DNA from: Gammaproteobacteria bacterium
Lineage (GTDB): Bacteria; Pseudomonadota; Gammaproteobacteria; Nevskiales; Nevskiaceae
NCBI GenBank assembly: GCA_026398815.1
Contig: JAPLSA010000015.1
Span: 62,001 to 126,000, forward strand
DNA length: 64,000 nt
Direction of reading: 5' to 3'
The notes under the pieces are model-generated. The model did no database searches. It was given only the letters and a program-made list of their open reading frames with translations, and was not told the DNA's origin. This document shows, piece after piece, positions 37,792 through 44,926 of this stretch. Position numbers and translations under genes: made by a program. Numbering within the stretch: the first letter of the stretch is position 1; each line of letters begins with the position of its first letter.

Positions 37792-37825
37792 CGATCAGGC
37801 CGCCTTCTGGCGGCCTGATCGTTTC
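37792..37825 (+). terminator. Rho-independent terminator of the EipA-like gene
   Basis: CGATCAGGCCGCC and GGCGGCCTGATCG form a 13-base perfect stem around TTCT, followed by TTTCT. It starts 19 bases after the stop. Confidence 0.85.
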
Positions 37826-37855
37826 TGGGTTTCTGGCGCCGGCTCGGCCGCGCCG

Positions 37856-38302
37856 CTAGTCCTCGAGCGTTTTCACGAAGTGGAACGAGGTGATCTGCAG
37901 GCCTTCGCGGAAGTAGAACTTGTGCGCCTTCAGGCGCGGCGTGCCGGAATCGAGCGTCAGCTGCGTGCAGCCGAGCGTGCGGGCATGGTGTTCGCACCAG
38001 CCGAGCAGGGCCTTGCCGACGCCGGCCGAGCGGTGCCCGGCGTCGCTCACCAGGTCGTCGATGTACAGCTCGCTGCGCGAGAAGGTCTTTTCCAGCACCC
38101 GCCAGATCGCCAGCCCCAGCACCACGCCGTCGTCGACCGCCACCAGCATCCGGCCGCCGCCGGCGAACACCCGCAGCATCTGGTCGCTGTAGTTCGGCAT
38201 CAGCTGCGGCCGCAGCTGGCGGTGCACGCCTTCGGCCTGCGCCAGCCAGCGGGCGGCCACGATGCGGCCCTCGCTGTCGGTGACTTCGATGAGCTGCAGC
38301 AT
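37856..38302 (-). CDS. GNAT-family acetyltransferase
   Basis: 148 residues. The GNAT acetyl-CoA-binding motif A is visible as YIDDLVSDAGHRSAGVGKAL and the end FYFREGLQITSFHFVKTLE is the usual closing strand. It transfers an acetyl group from acetyl-CoA to an unknown amine. Divergent from the Bax inhibitor-like gene. Confidence 0.85.
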   Translation of the reverse strand: MLQLIEVTDSEGRIVAARWLAQAEGVHRQLRPQLMPNYSDQMLRVFAGGGRMLVAVDDGVVLGLAIWRVLEKTFSRSELYIDDLVSDAGHRSAGVGKALLGWCEHHARTLGCTQLTLDSGTPRLKAHKFYFREGLQITSFHFVKTLED

Positions 38303-38478
38303 GGCGCGTCACCTCGTGGTGGGGGACGCGCAGTCTGCGACGGTGATCCGGGGCCGGCAAATGTCGTGCGACGCGCACGCCGGCCAGCGGCGGAACGGGA
38401 ACTTGCGGCTGCTATCATCGGTCCACTTCGGCAGCTGTTGTTGTGCCGATTTACCTTTTATTTACAAGGAGCTTGTCG

Positions 38479-39195
38479 ATGACTACGCCCAATCCGCTGC
38501 GCAGTGTTCCGGTCGCCGGCCGCACCTCCTCGGGCGCCGGGTACGGTGCCGTTGCCACCAACACCGTGTTGCGCAACACCTACCTGCTGCTGTCGGCGAC
38601 GCTGCTGTTCTCGGCGCTGATGGCCGGCCTGTCGATGGCCATCAATCTGCCGCGCGGCCTGTCGCTGGTCTGCTCGCTGGTGTCGATGGGCCTGCTGTGG
38701 TTCGTGGTGCCGCGCACGGCGAATTCGGCGACTGGCATCTGGGTGGTATTCGCGGTCACCGGCCTGCTCGGCCTGGGCCTCGGCCCGGTGCTGAACAGCT
38801 ACATCGGCCGCTTCGCCAACGGGTCGCAGATCGTCATGACCGCCTTCGGCCTGACCGGCACGATCTTCGTCGGCCTGTCGGCATTCGCGGTGAAGTCCGG
38901 CCGCGACTTCAGCTTCATGCGCGGCATGATCACCGGCGGCATCCTGATCGCCTTCGTGCTGTCGATCGGCTCGCTGGTGGCCTCGCTGCTCGGCTACCAC
39001 TTCCAGCCGCTGGTGCTGGCGGTGTCGGCGATGTTCGCGCTGCTGATGTGCGGCGTGATCCTGATGGAAACCTCGGACGTCGTGAACGGCTATCAGACCA
39101 ACTACGTGCTGGCCACCGTCGGCCTGTACCTGGCGATCTACAACCTGTTCGTCAGCCTGCTGCAGCTGCTCGGCTTCGCCTCCGGCGACGACTGA
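38479..39195 (+). CDS. Bax inhibitor-1 / YccA family membrane protein
   Basis: 238 residues with a Ser/Thr/Gly-rich N-terminus and seven predicted membrane helices beginning LRNTYLLLSATLLFSALMAG. Segments SQIVMTAFGLTGTIFVGLSA and YQTNYVLATVGLYLAIYNLF match the Bax inhibitor-1/YccA family; E. coli YccA binds and inhibits FtsH. ATG 38479 is preceded by CAAGGAGC at ideal distance. Single gene with its own terminator. Confidence 0.9.
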   Translation: MTTPNPLRSVPVAGRTSSGAGYGAVATNTVLRNTYLLLSATLLFSALMAGLSMAINLPRGLSLVCSLVSMGLLWFVVPRTANSATGIWVVFAVTGLLGLGLGPVLNSYIGRFANGSQIVMTAFGLTGTIFVGLSAFAVKSGRDFSFMRGMITGGILIAFVLSIGSLVASLLGYHFQPLVLAVSAMFALLMCGVILMETSDVVNGYQTNYVLATVGLYLAIYNLFVSLLQLLGFASGDD

Positions 39196-39227
39196 GCGCA
39201 CGGCGGCCGCCGCTGCTGCATCATCGA

Positions 39228-39260
39228 GAACCCCGCAGCGTGCTGCGGGGTTCTTTCTTT
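39228..39260 (+). terminator. Rho-independent terminator of the Bax inhibitor-like gene
   Basis: GAACCCCGCAG and CTGCGGGGTTC form an 11-base stem around CGTG, followed by TTTCTTT. It starts 33 bases after the stop. Confidence 0.88.
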
Positions 39261-39280
39261 TCCGCCATCGAACGACTGCC

Positions 39281-39625
39281 ATGAATCTCACCGTGCTCGG
39301 CCAGACGGCCGGCCTGCTGGTGCTGTCCAACCTGTTCATGACCTGGGCCTGGTACGGGCATCTGAAGACGCTGCACGACAAGCCGCTGTGGATCGCGATC
39401 CTGGCCAGCTGGGGCATCGCCCTGTTCGAGTACATGCTGATGGTGCCGGCCAACCGCACCGGTTTCGGCATGCTGAGCCTGGCCCAGCTGAAAATCCTGC
39501 AGGAGGTCATCACGCTGCTGGTGTTCGTGCCGTTCGCGCTGCTGGTGATGAAGCAGCCGCTGAAGCTGGATTTCCTGTGGGCGGCGCTGTGCATGTGCGG
39601 GGCGGTGTACTTCATCTTCCGGTAA
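39281..39625 (+). CDS. DUF486 small membrane protein
   Basis: 114 residues, four predicted helices. Starts MNLTVLGQTAGLLVLSNLFM and has MTWAWYGHLK and MMVPANRTG-like segments typical of DUF486, a family distantly related to small drug/metabolite transporters. ATG 39281. Substrate and direction of transport unknown. Confidence 0.87.
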   Translation: MNLTVLGQTAGLLVLSNLFMTWAWYGHLKTLHDKPLWIAILASWGIALFEYMLMVPANRTGFGMLSLAQLKILQEVITLLVFVPFALLVMKQPLKLDFLWAALCMCGAVYFIFR

Positions 39626-39649
39626 GACGGTGCGCCGGCGAGGCCGGCC

Positions 39650-39655
39650 TACAAT
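39650..39655 (+). promoter_or_regulatory. Candidate -10 box of the amidase gene
   Basis: TACAAT, 31 bases before the GTG start. No matching -35 hexamer is evident at 16-18 bases. The same GGCCTACAAT arrangement appears before the czc-type operon. Confidence 0.35.
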
Positions 39656-39685
39656 GCCGCGACCCCGCATTCCAGGCCGCCTCCC

Positions 39686-41161
39686 GTGTTGAAGGAATAC
39701 CCGCAGTACGACGCCACCGGCCTGGCCGCCCTGATCGCCCGCCGCGAGGTCAGCGCCGCCGAGGTGCTGGATGCCGCGCTGGCCCGGCTCGAGGCGGTCA
39801 ATCCGAAGATCAACGCCTTCTGCACGCCGATGATCGACGCCGCCCGGGCCCGTGCCGCCGGGCCGCTGGACGGGCCGTTCGCCGGGGTGCCGTTCCTGCT
39901 CAAGGACATCGCCCAGCATGTGAAGGGCGTGCCGACCAGCGCCGGCAGCCGGGTGCTGAAGGACTGGTGTCCGGACGTGACCTCGGAAATCGTGCTGCGT
40001 TTCGAGCGCGCCGGGCTGGTCAGCTTCGGCAAGACCACGCTGCCGGAACTGGCGCTGAAGGGTTGTACCGAAAGCCGGCTCTGGGGCCCGACGCGCAATC
40101 CCTGGAACCTCGAGCGGACGCCGGGCGGCTCGTCCGGCGGCGCGGCGGCAGCGGTGGCGGCCGGCATCGTGCCGGCGGCAAGCGCCTCCGACGGCGGCGG
40201 CTCGATCCGCATTCCGGCGTCCTATTGCGGTTTGTTCGGCTTGCGCCCCGGCCGGGGCCGGGTGCCGCCGGGGCCGACCCACGACGAGTTCTGGGAAGGT
40301 GCTTCGAGCGAGCATGTGCTGACCCGCACGGTGCGCGATTCCGCCGGCCTGCTCGATGCGATCCACGGCGCCGACCTGGGCAGCCCGTTCCGGATCGCGC
40401 CGCCGGAGCGGCTGTATGCCGAGGAAGTCGGCCGCGATCCCGGTCGGCTGCGCATCGGCTTCTCGACCGCGTCGCCGATCAACCAGCCGGTCGATCCCGA
40501 TTACATCCGGGCCGTGCACGACACCGCGAAGCTGCTGGAAAGCCTCGGCCACCAGGTCGAGGAAGCGCGGCCGGCGATCGACGGCATGGCGCTGGCCCGC
40601 TGCTACCTGACCATGTATTACGGCCAGACGGCGGCGTCAGTCGATCACGCCTGCGCGCTGACCGGGGCGCACGAAACCGATTTCGAGCTGGAAACGCGAG
40701 CGCTGGCCCTGTTCGGCCGCAGCCTGACCGCCGGCGAATACGTCGCCCGCCGGCAGGAATGGAACGGCTTCATGCGCGCGCTAGGCGCGTTCCACCAGCG
40801 TTTTGACCTGTATCTGCTCCCGTCGGCAGCGCAGGCGCCGGCCGCCATCGGCAGCCAGGAACTGCCGCTGGCGGAACAGCTGGCGATGCGCGCGGTGCTG
40901 AAGCTCGACCTCGGCCGGCAGGTGCTGAACAGCGGCGTCATCGACCGGATCGCCGCCAAGAGCCTCGGCCGGGTGCCGTTCACGCAGCTGTCGAACCTGA
41001 CGTTCACGCCGAGCATGTCGGTGCCGTTGCACGTGGATCGCGACGGCCTGCCGATCGGCGTGCAGTTCGTCGCCGCCAGCGGCGGGGAAGGGCTGCTGAT
41101 CCGGCTGGCGGCGCAGCTTGAAGTGGCGGCGCCGTGGGCCGGACGACGCGCGCCGATCTAG
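39686..41161 (+). CDS. Amidase (amidase signature family)
   Basis: 491 residues from GTG 39686. The full Ser-Ser-Lys catalytic set is present: Lys73 in PFLLKDIA, Ser149 in the GGSSGG loop, and nucleophile Ser173 in DGGGSIRIPAS. It hydrolyses an amide bond in an unknown small molecule; it is not a GatA, since the rest of the transamidosome is absent and the C-terminus differs. Soluble, no signal. Convergent with the NYN gene, ten bases apart. Confidence 0.9.
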   Translation: MLKEYPQYDATGLAALIARREVSAAEVLDAALARLEAVNPKINAFCTPMIDAARARAAGPLDGPFAGVPFLLKDIAQHVKGVPTSAGSRVLKDWCPDVTSEIVLRFERAGLVSFGKTTLPELALKGCTESRLWGPTRNPWNLERTPGGSSGGAAAAVAAGIVPAASASDGGGSIRIPASYCGLFGLRPGRGRVPPGPTHDEFWEGASSEHVLTRTVRDSAGLLDAIHGADLGSPFRIAPPERLYAEEVGRDPGRLRIGFSTASPINQPVDPDYIRAVHDTAKLLESLGHQVEEARPAIDGMALARCYLTMYYGQTAASVDHACALTGAHETDFELETRALALFGRSLTAGEYVARRQEWNGFMRALGAFHQRFDLYLLPSAAQAPAAIGSQELPLAEQLAMRAVLKLDLGRQVLNSGVIDRIAAKSLGRVPFTQLSNLTFTPSMSVPLHVDRDGLPIGVQFVAASGGEGLLIRLAAQLEVAAPWAGRRAPI

Positions 41162-41171
41162 CTCGCGGCGA

Positions 41172-41933
41172 CTACTTCCAGTCGAACGCCGTGGCGTTGC
41201 GCGCCCGCGGCTTGCCTTCGCCCTCGACCAGTTCGAAGGCGATCAGCACCTCGCGGGTCTTCAGGTCGCGGAAGCGCTCGGCGCTGACCTTGCGGCCGTC
41301 CTCGGTGTAGTCGTTGGCGTACAGGATCACGTCGGTGCGCAGGTCCGACACCGCCAGTCCTTCGCGCACCGTCAGGTAGGCGAAGCCGCGTTCGTCGACG
41401 TAGTGCATGACGCCGATGCGGATATCGCTCGGCGGCAGCAGGTCCGGAATCAGAAAGCCGTAGTGGTGGTAGTCGGCCTCGCGCTTCAGATCGCCGCTGA
41501 CATTGCCGAAGCTCAGCACGTCGACGCGCTTGCCCTTGTCCTGCAGCGCACGCACCAGACGCAGGAAATCGCCGTCGCCGGTGCCGAGCAGCACGTAGTC
41601 GAGGTTTTCGGCCTGCAGCAGCGCGTCGACCGCCAGGTCGAGATCGGCATTGGCCTTGACCACGTCGACGCCATCGTCGTTGCGATAGCGCCGGGCTTCC
41701 TTCAGCACCAGGTGAAAGCCGTTGCGGCGCACCGCGTTGCGGTGGTTTTCCTTGGCCTGGCGGTAGCTGTCGTCCTCGTCCTCGCGCTGGACGTCGATCG
41801 ACAGATAGGCGTTGGCGCGCAGCACGGTGGCGCCCTGCGCCTCGACCAGCCGCCGCACCGTTTCATAGCGGAAGCCGCGCCCACCGGTCCTCGACAGGTT
41901 TTCGACGTCGAGGAAGATGCCGGCTTTCAGCAC
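41172..41933 (-). CDS. NYN-domain nuclease-like protein with cold-shock-like tail
   Basis: 253 residues. Residues 1-165 form a NYN (PIN-like) domain with the acidic residues expected of a metal-dependent RNase: Asp in AGIFLDVENLS, Asp in KANADLDLAVDALL, and LLGTGDGDFLRLVRAL. The remaining part, from about 175, reads like a cold-shock/OB fold (IGVMHYVDERGFAYLTVREG, and a closing IAFELVEGEGKPRARNATAF). GTG 41933 overlaps the stop of the M23 peptidase by one base (TAGTG), so the genes are coupled. An RNA-processing role is suggested by the domains; the link to peptidoglycan is unexplained. Confidence 0.78.
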   Translation of the reverse strand: MLKAGIFLDVENLSRTGGRGFRYETVRRLVEAQGATVLRANAYLSIDVQREDEDDSYRQAKENHRNAVRRNGFHLVLKEARRYRNDDGVDVVKANADLDLAVDALLQAENLDYVLLGTGDGDFLRLVRALQDKGKRVDVLSFGNVSGDLKREADYHHYGFLIPDLLPPSDIRIGVMHYVDERGFAYLTVREGLAVSDLRTDVILYANDYTEDGRKVSAERFRDLKTREVLIAFELVEGEGKPRARNATAFDWK

Positions 41934-42700
41934 TACGCCGACTTCGCCCGCTTGGCCGACGTGGCCGCCGGCTTGGCGGCCGGCGCCGGACGCGGGCGGC
42001 GCACCGGCTTCTTCAGCGCATCGATGCGCAGCAGCAGGTTCGGGTCCGGGCAGCGGGCCAGCCAGGTCGCCTTTTCCGACAGCCGGCAGACGCCCGGATA
42101 GTCGCCTTCGCGGCCGTCGAGTTCGCGGATGATCTGGAAATGCAGGTGCGGCGCCCAGCCGACGTTCTCGTGCGGCTGGCCGAGCCAGCCGATCGGTTCG
42201 CCGATCGCCACCGTCTTGCCACGCTTGGTCAGCTGCAGCGACTGCCGCGACAGATGCCCGTACAGCGTGTGGAAACGCACACCCTGGATTTCGTGTTCCA
42301 GGATGATGGTCGGACCGTAGTCGCCGAATTCCTTGTTGTCGCGCGTGGAATGGACCACCCCCGGCAGCACGGCGTGGATCACGGTGCTGGCCGACAGCCA
42401 GAGATCGACGCCCAGATGCACGGTGCGCGGCTCTTCCGAGCCGGTGCCGTAGAGGTCGCTCATCCGGTACATCGCCCGTTCCTCGCCGTAGCCGCCGGCC
42501 GCGTAATCGGCGTTGGCGGCGCGCAGGCGGCGCAGGATCCAGCGGTGGAAAGCGCTGGCATCGGCCGGATCGGTGCCTTCCAGCGCGTCCGGCCCCGGGC
42601 CGAGCGCCAGCGGCAGGCAGCGTTTCGCATTCAGCGCGTACGACACCGGGCTCGCGGCCGGCGTCATCGCCAGTAACTTGCTGAAGTTGTCGCGTCCCAT
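41933..42700 (-). CDS. M23-family metallopeptidase
   Basis: 255 residues from ATG 42700 (MGRDNFSKLLAMTPA). LytM-type zinc site motifs are complete: HLGVDLWLSAS, YGHLSRQSL and HLHFQII, in the usual order between about residues 95 and 190. Family members cut peptide cross-links of peptidoglycan. No signal peptide is visible, so it may be cytoplasmic or exported by another route; it could instead act on a non-wall substrate. The tail is Lys/Pro/Ala-rich. It overlaps the NYN-domain gene. Confidence 0.85.
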   Translation of the reverse strand: MGRDNFSKLLAMTPAASPVSYALNAKRCLPLALGPGPDALEGTDPADASAFHRWILRRLRAANADYAAGGYGEERAMYRMSDLYGTGSEEPRTVHLGVDLWLSASTVIHAVLPGVVHSTRDNKEFGDYGPTIILEHEIQGVRFHTLYGHLSRQSLQLTKRGKTVAIGEPIGWLGQPHENVGWAPHLHFQIIRELDGREGDYPGVCRLSEKATWLARCPDPNLLLRIDALKKPVRRPRPAPAAKPAATSAKRAKSA

Positions 42701-42867
42701 CGTCGTCAAACCCTGTCCTGTACGCGAGGGCGGCGTTTCGCCAGCAGCGGAACGACGCCCGGGAGTCACCTTGCCGCCGCCGCTGTCGACTGCGCCGGGG
42801 AGCGTGGTCGTCGAGCGGCGGGAAAACCGCCATTGTGCCGTGTGACGCGTCACAAGTCGCCCCTTTG

Positions 42868-43788
42868 TCAGGTCTGGACCCGGTTTCGGGGATCGAAATC
42901 GGGGAAAAGTGCCTGCATCTGCTCGTAAATCTGCTTCTGGCTGTCGTTTTCGGCCGCCGGCGTCTGGATCTGCACGGTGACGAACTGGTCGCCGGCCGGA
43001 CTGCCCGGCAGGCCGCGGCCCTTCAGGCGCAGCCTGCGACCAGACAGCGTGCCGGGCGGGAGGTTCAGTTCGACGGTTCCGCCGAGCGTCAGCACCGGCA
43101 CCGGCCCGCCCAGCGCCGCCTCCCAGGGGCTGACGTTGAGCGTCATGTTCAGGTCGCGGCCTTCCGGCTTGAACAGCGGATGGGCCGCGAAGCTGAGTTC
43201 CAGCAGCACGTCGCCGCCGCGCGGCGCCTGGCCGGCGAGGCGGATGGTCTGGCCGGCGGTCACCCCCTTGGGGATGCGCACGTTGAGCGTGCGGTTGCCG
43301 ATCGACACGCTGCGGGTCGTGCCGGCGTAGGAATCTTCCAGCGCGATCGCCAGCCGTGCCTGCTGGTCGCGGGCGACGCCGCCGCCGAAATCGTCGTAGC
43401 CGCCCGCGCCGCCGAAGCCGGCGCCTGCCGCGCCATTGCCGAACAGGCTGGAGAAGAAATCGGAAAAGCCGCCGGCGTCGCCGCCGAAGCCGCCCGCGTC
43501 GCTGCCGAAGCCGCCGGCGCCGGTCCGGCCGCCGCTCCAGCCGGGCGGCGGCGTGAAGCGCTGGCCGTTCTGCCAGTTCGCGCCGAGCTGGTCATAGGCC
43601 GCGCGCTTCTTCGGATCGCTGAGTACTTCGTTGGCCTCGTTGGCGGCCTTGAAGCGCTCCTCGGCATCCTTTGCCTTGTTCTTGTCGGGATGGAACTCGC
43701 GCGCCAGCTTGCGGTAGGCGCGCTTGATCTCCGCCTCGTCGGCCGTGCGCGGCACACCCAGAATCTTGTAGTAGTCCTTGTATTCCAT
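42868..43788 (-). CDS. cbpA: Curved DNA-binding protein CbpA (DnaJ class)
   Basis: 306 residues. J domain at residues 1-70 with the DnaK-stimulating HPD at 33-35 (EFHPDKNK), a Gly/Phe-rich linker (about 75-135) and the two C-terminal substrate-binding beta domains without the cysteine-rich zinc finger, i.e. DnaJ class B. It stimulates DnaK and may bind curved DNA. ATG 43788 (MEYKDYYKILGV) fits the family. It follows hsp20 on the same strand after 90 bases; a small chaperone and a J-protein in one unit is a heat-stress pairing. Confidence 0.92.
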   Translation of the reverse strand: MEYKDYYKILGVPRTADEAEIKRAYRKLAREFHPDKNKAKDAEERFKAANEANEVLSDPKKRAAYDQLGANWQNGQRFTPPPGWSGGRTGAGGFGSDAGGFGGDAGGFSDFFSSLFGNGAAGAGFGGAGGYDDFGGGVARDQQARLAIALEDSYAGTTRSVSIGNRTLNVRIPKGVTAGQTIRLAGQAPRGGDVLLELSFAAHPLFKPEGRDLNMTLNVSPWEAALGGPVPVLTLGGTVELNLPPGTLSGRRLRLKGRGLPGSPAGDQFVTVQIQTPAAENDSQKQIYEQMQALFPDFDPRNRVQT

Positions 43789-43878
43789 CGGGTTCCGGAA
43801 AAACGGCAGCGGGGCGTCACGGCGCCGGTTGGCCGCGACGCCCCGCAATGTACGTCAACAGTTGTGGATCGGTCGGCT

Positions 43879-44337
43879 TCAGTGGGCCACGGAAATGCGT
43901 CGCGGCTGGGCGGTCGGCCGCTTGGGAATCACCACCTCCAGCACGCCGTTCGCGCCCCGGGCGCTGACTGCCTCGGAATCGACGGTGTCGGGCAGGCTGA
44001 AGCGGCGGAAGAAGCGGCCGTGGGCGCGTTCGACGCGACGGCGCTCGACCGCCGTGCCGGTGTCGGCGTCCTTTTCGCGGCTTCCGCTCAGACTCAGGAT
44101 GCCTTTCTCCAGCGTCACCTCGATGCTGGCCGGATCGACGCCCGGCACATCGGCGTGCAACACGAAGCGGTCGGCGTATTCGGCGATGTCGACCGCTGGT
44201 GCCCAGTCGGCCGTGGCGCTCGACGAGGCATCGTTGGCGGCGCCACTGTCGCCGTTGACGTAGCGGTTGAATTCGTTGAGGAGCTCCCGGTGCATCGCCC
44301 AGGGCCCGAAAGTGCGTTCGCGGATCAAGTTGGACAT
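43879..44337 (-). CDS. Hsp20-family small heat shock protein
   Basis: 152 residues with a central alpha-crystallin domain from about residue 45: WAPAVDIAEYADRFVLHADV, LEKGILSLSGSREKD, RRFSLPDTVDSEAVSARGAN and a C-terminal VVIPKRP. It binds unfolding proteins as an ATP-independent oligomer. ATG 44337 has GGAGGT seven bases upstream. A sigma32-like promoter lies about 60 bases before the start. Confidence 0.93.
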   Translation of the reverse strand: MSNLIRERTFGPWAMHRELLNEFNRYVNGDSGAANDASSSATADWAPAVDIAEYADRFVLHADVPGVDPASIEVTLEKGILSLSGSREKDADTGTAVERRRVERAHGRFFRRFSLPDTVDSEAVSARGANGVLEVVIPKRPTAQPRRISVAH

Positions 44338-44398
44338 GGAAACCTCCGTAGGAAGCGTGGGATGTGCGGGGCGGCTCTGGCAGCTGCCCACGCCCCGA

Positions 44399-44427
44399 AT
44401 GCTGAGGTCGAGTCCCGCCGGTTCAAG
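44399..44427 (-). promoter_or_regulatory. Sigma32-like heat-shock promoter of hsp20
   Basis: In the minus direction CTTGAAC is followed, 13 bases later, by CCTCAGCAT. The -35 matches the heat-shock consensus CTTGAA; the -10 is a partial match to CCCCAT (4 of 6). The position, 62 bases before an hsp20 start and overlapping the end of the upstream CheW-like gene, fits. Confidence 0.4.
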
Positions 44428-44926
44428 AGCGGGTGGCCAGCGCCGCGCCGGCATCGAGCAGCGCTGCCAGCCGCTGCTCGATCGCCGCCAGGTCGGGAAT
44501 CAGCGCCTCGCGGGCATCGCTGCGCAGCCGGACCCGGGCCAGCGTCAGCTCGGGCACGTCGCTGGCGCGCAGCGGCAGGGCTTCCAGCCCGTCGCGGGCC
44601 AGCCGCAGCAGCTGCGGATGGCGCTCGCAGAGCACCGCGCAGCGTGGCTCGCCGGCGCCCGGCGTCAGCGCCTGCAGCACCGCGATCCGGCCGCGCCGGC
44701 CGCCACTGTCGTGGCTGCCGCCGATCAGGCGCTCGAACTGCAGCACTGGCAGGTCGAGGTGCTGCCAGGCCAGCCAGCCGGCGAACCAGTCCGGTGCCTC
44801 ACCGCCGGCGGCGCGCAGCGCCGCCGGGGCCAGCGAATCGGCGAGCGCTAGGTTCGGCAGCAGCAGGCGGTCATCGTGCAGCGGTAGCAGCACGGCGTGG
44901 AGAAGGTCGTCGGCGGATTCGGTCAT
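44423..44926 (-). CDS. CheW-like protein of the chp cluster (ChpC-like)
   Basis: 167 residues with a CheW-like fold by pattern: LLHAVLLPLHDDRLLLPNLA, WLAWQHLDLPVLQFERLI, AVLQALTPGAGEPRCAVLCE, and an EALPLRASDVPELTLARVRL end. It would couple ChpA to a receptor. Its ATG overlaps the chpA stop as ATGA. In Pseudomonas the small CheW-like protein after chpA (ChpC) plays a similar part; the sequence here is too divergent to call it that with certainty. Confidence 0.72.
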   Translation of the reverse strand: MTESADDLLHAVLLPLHDDRLLLPNLALADSLAPAALRAAGGEAPDWFAGWLAWQHLDLPVLQFERLIGGSHDSGGRRGRIAVLQALTPGAGEPRCAVLCERHPQLLRLARDGLEALPLRASDVPELTLARVRLRSDAREALIPDLAAIEQRLAALLDAGAALATRS

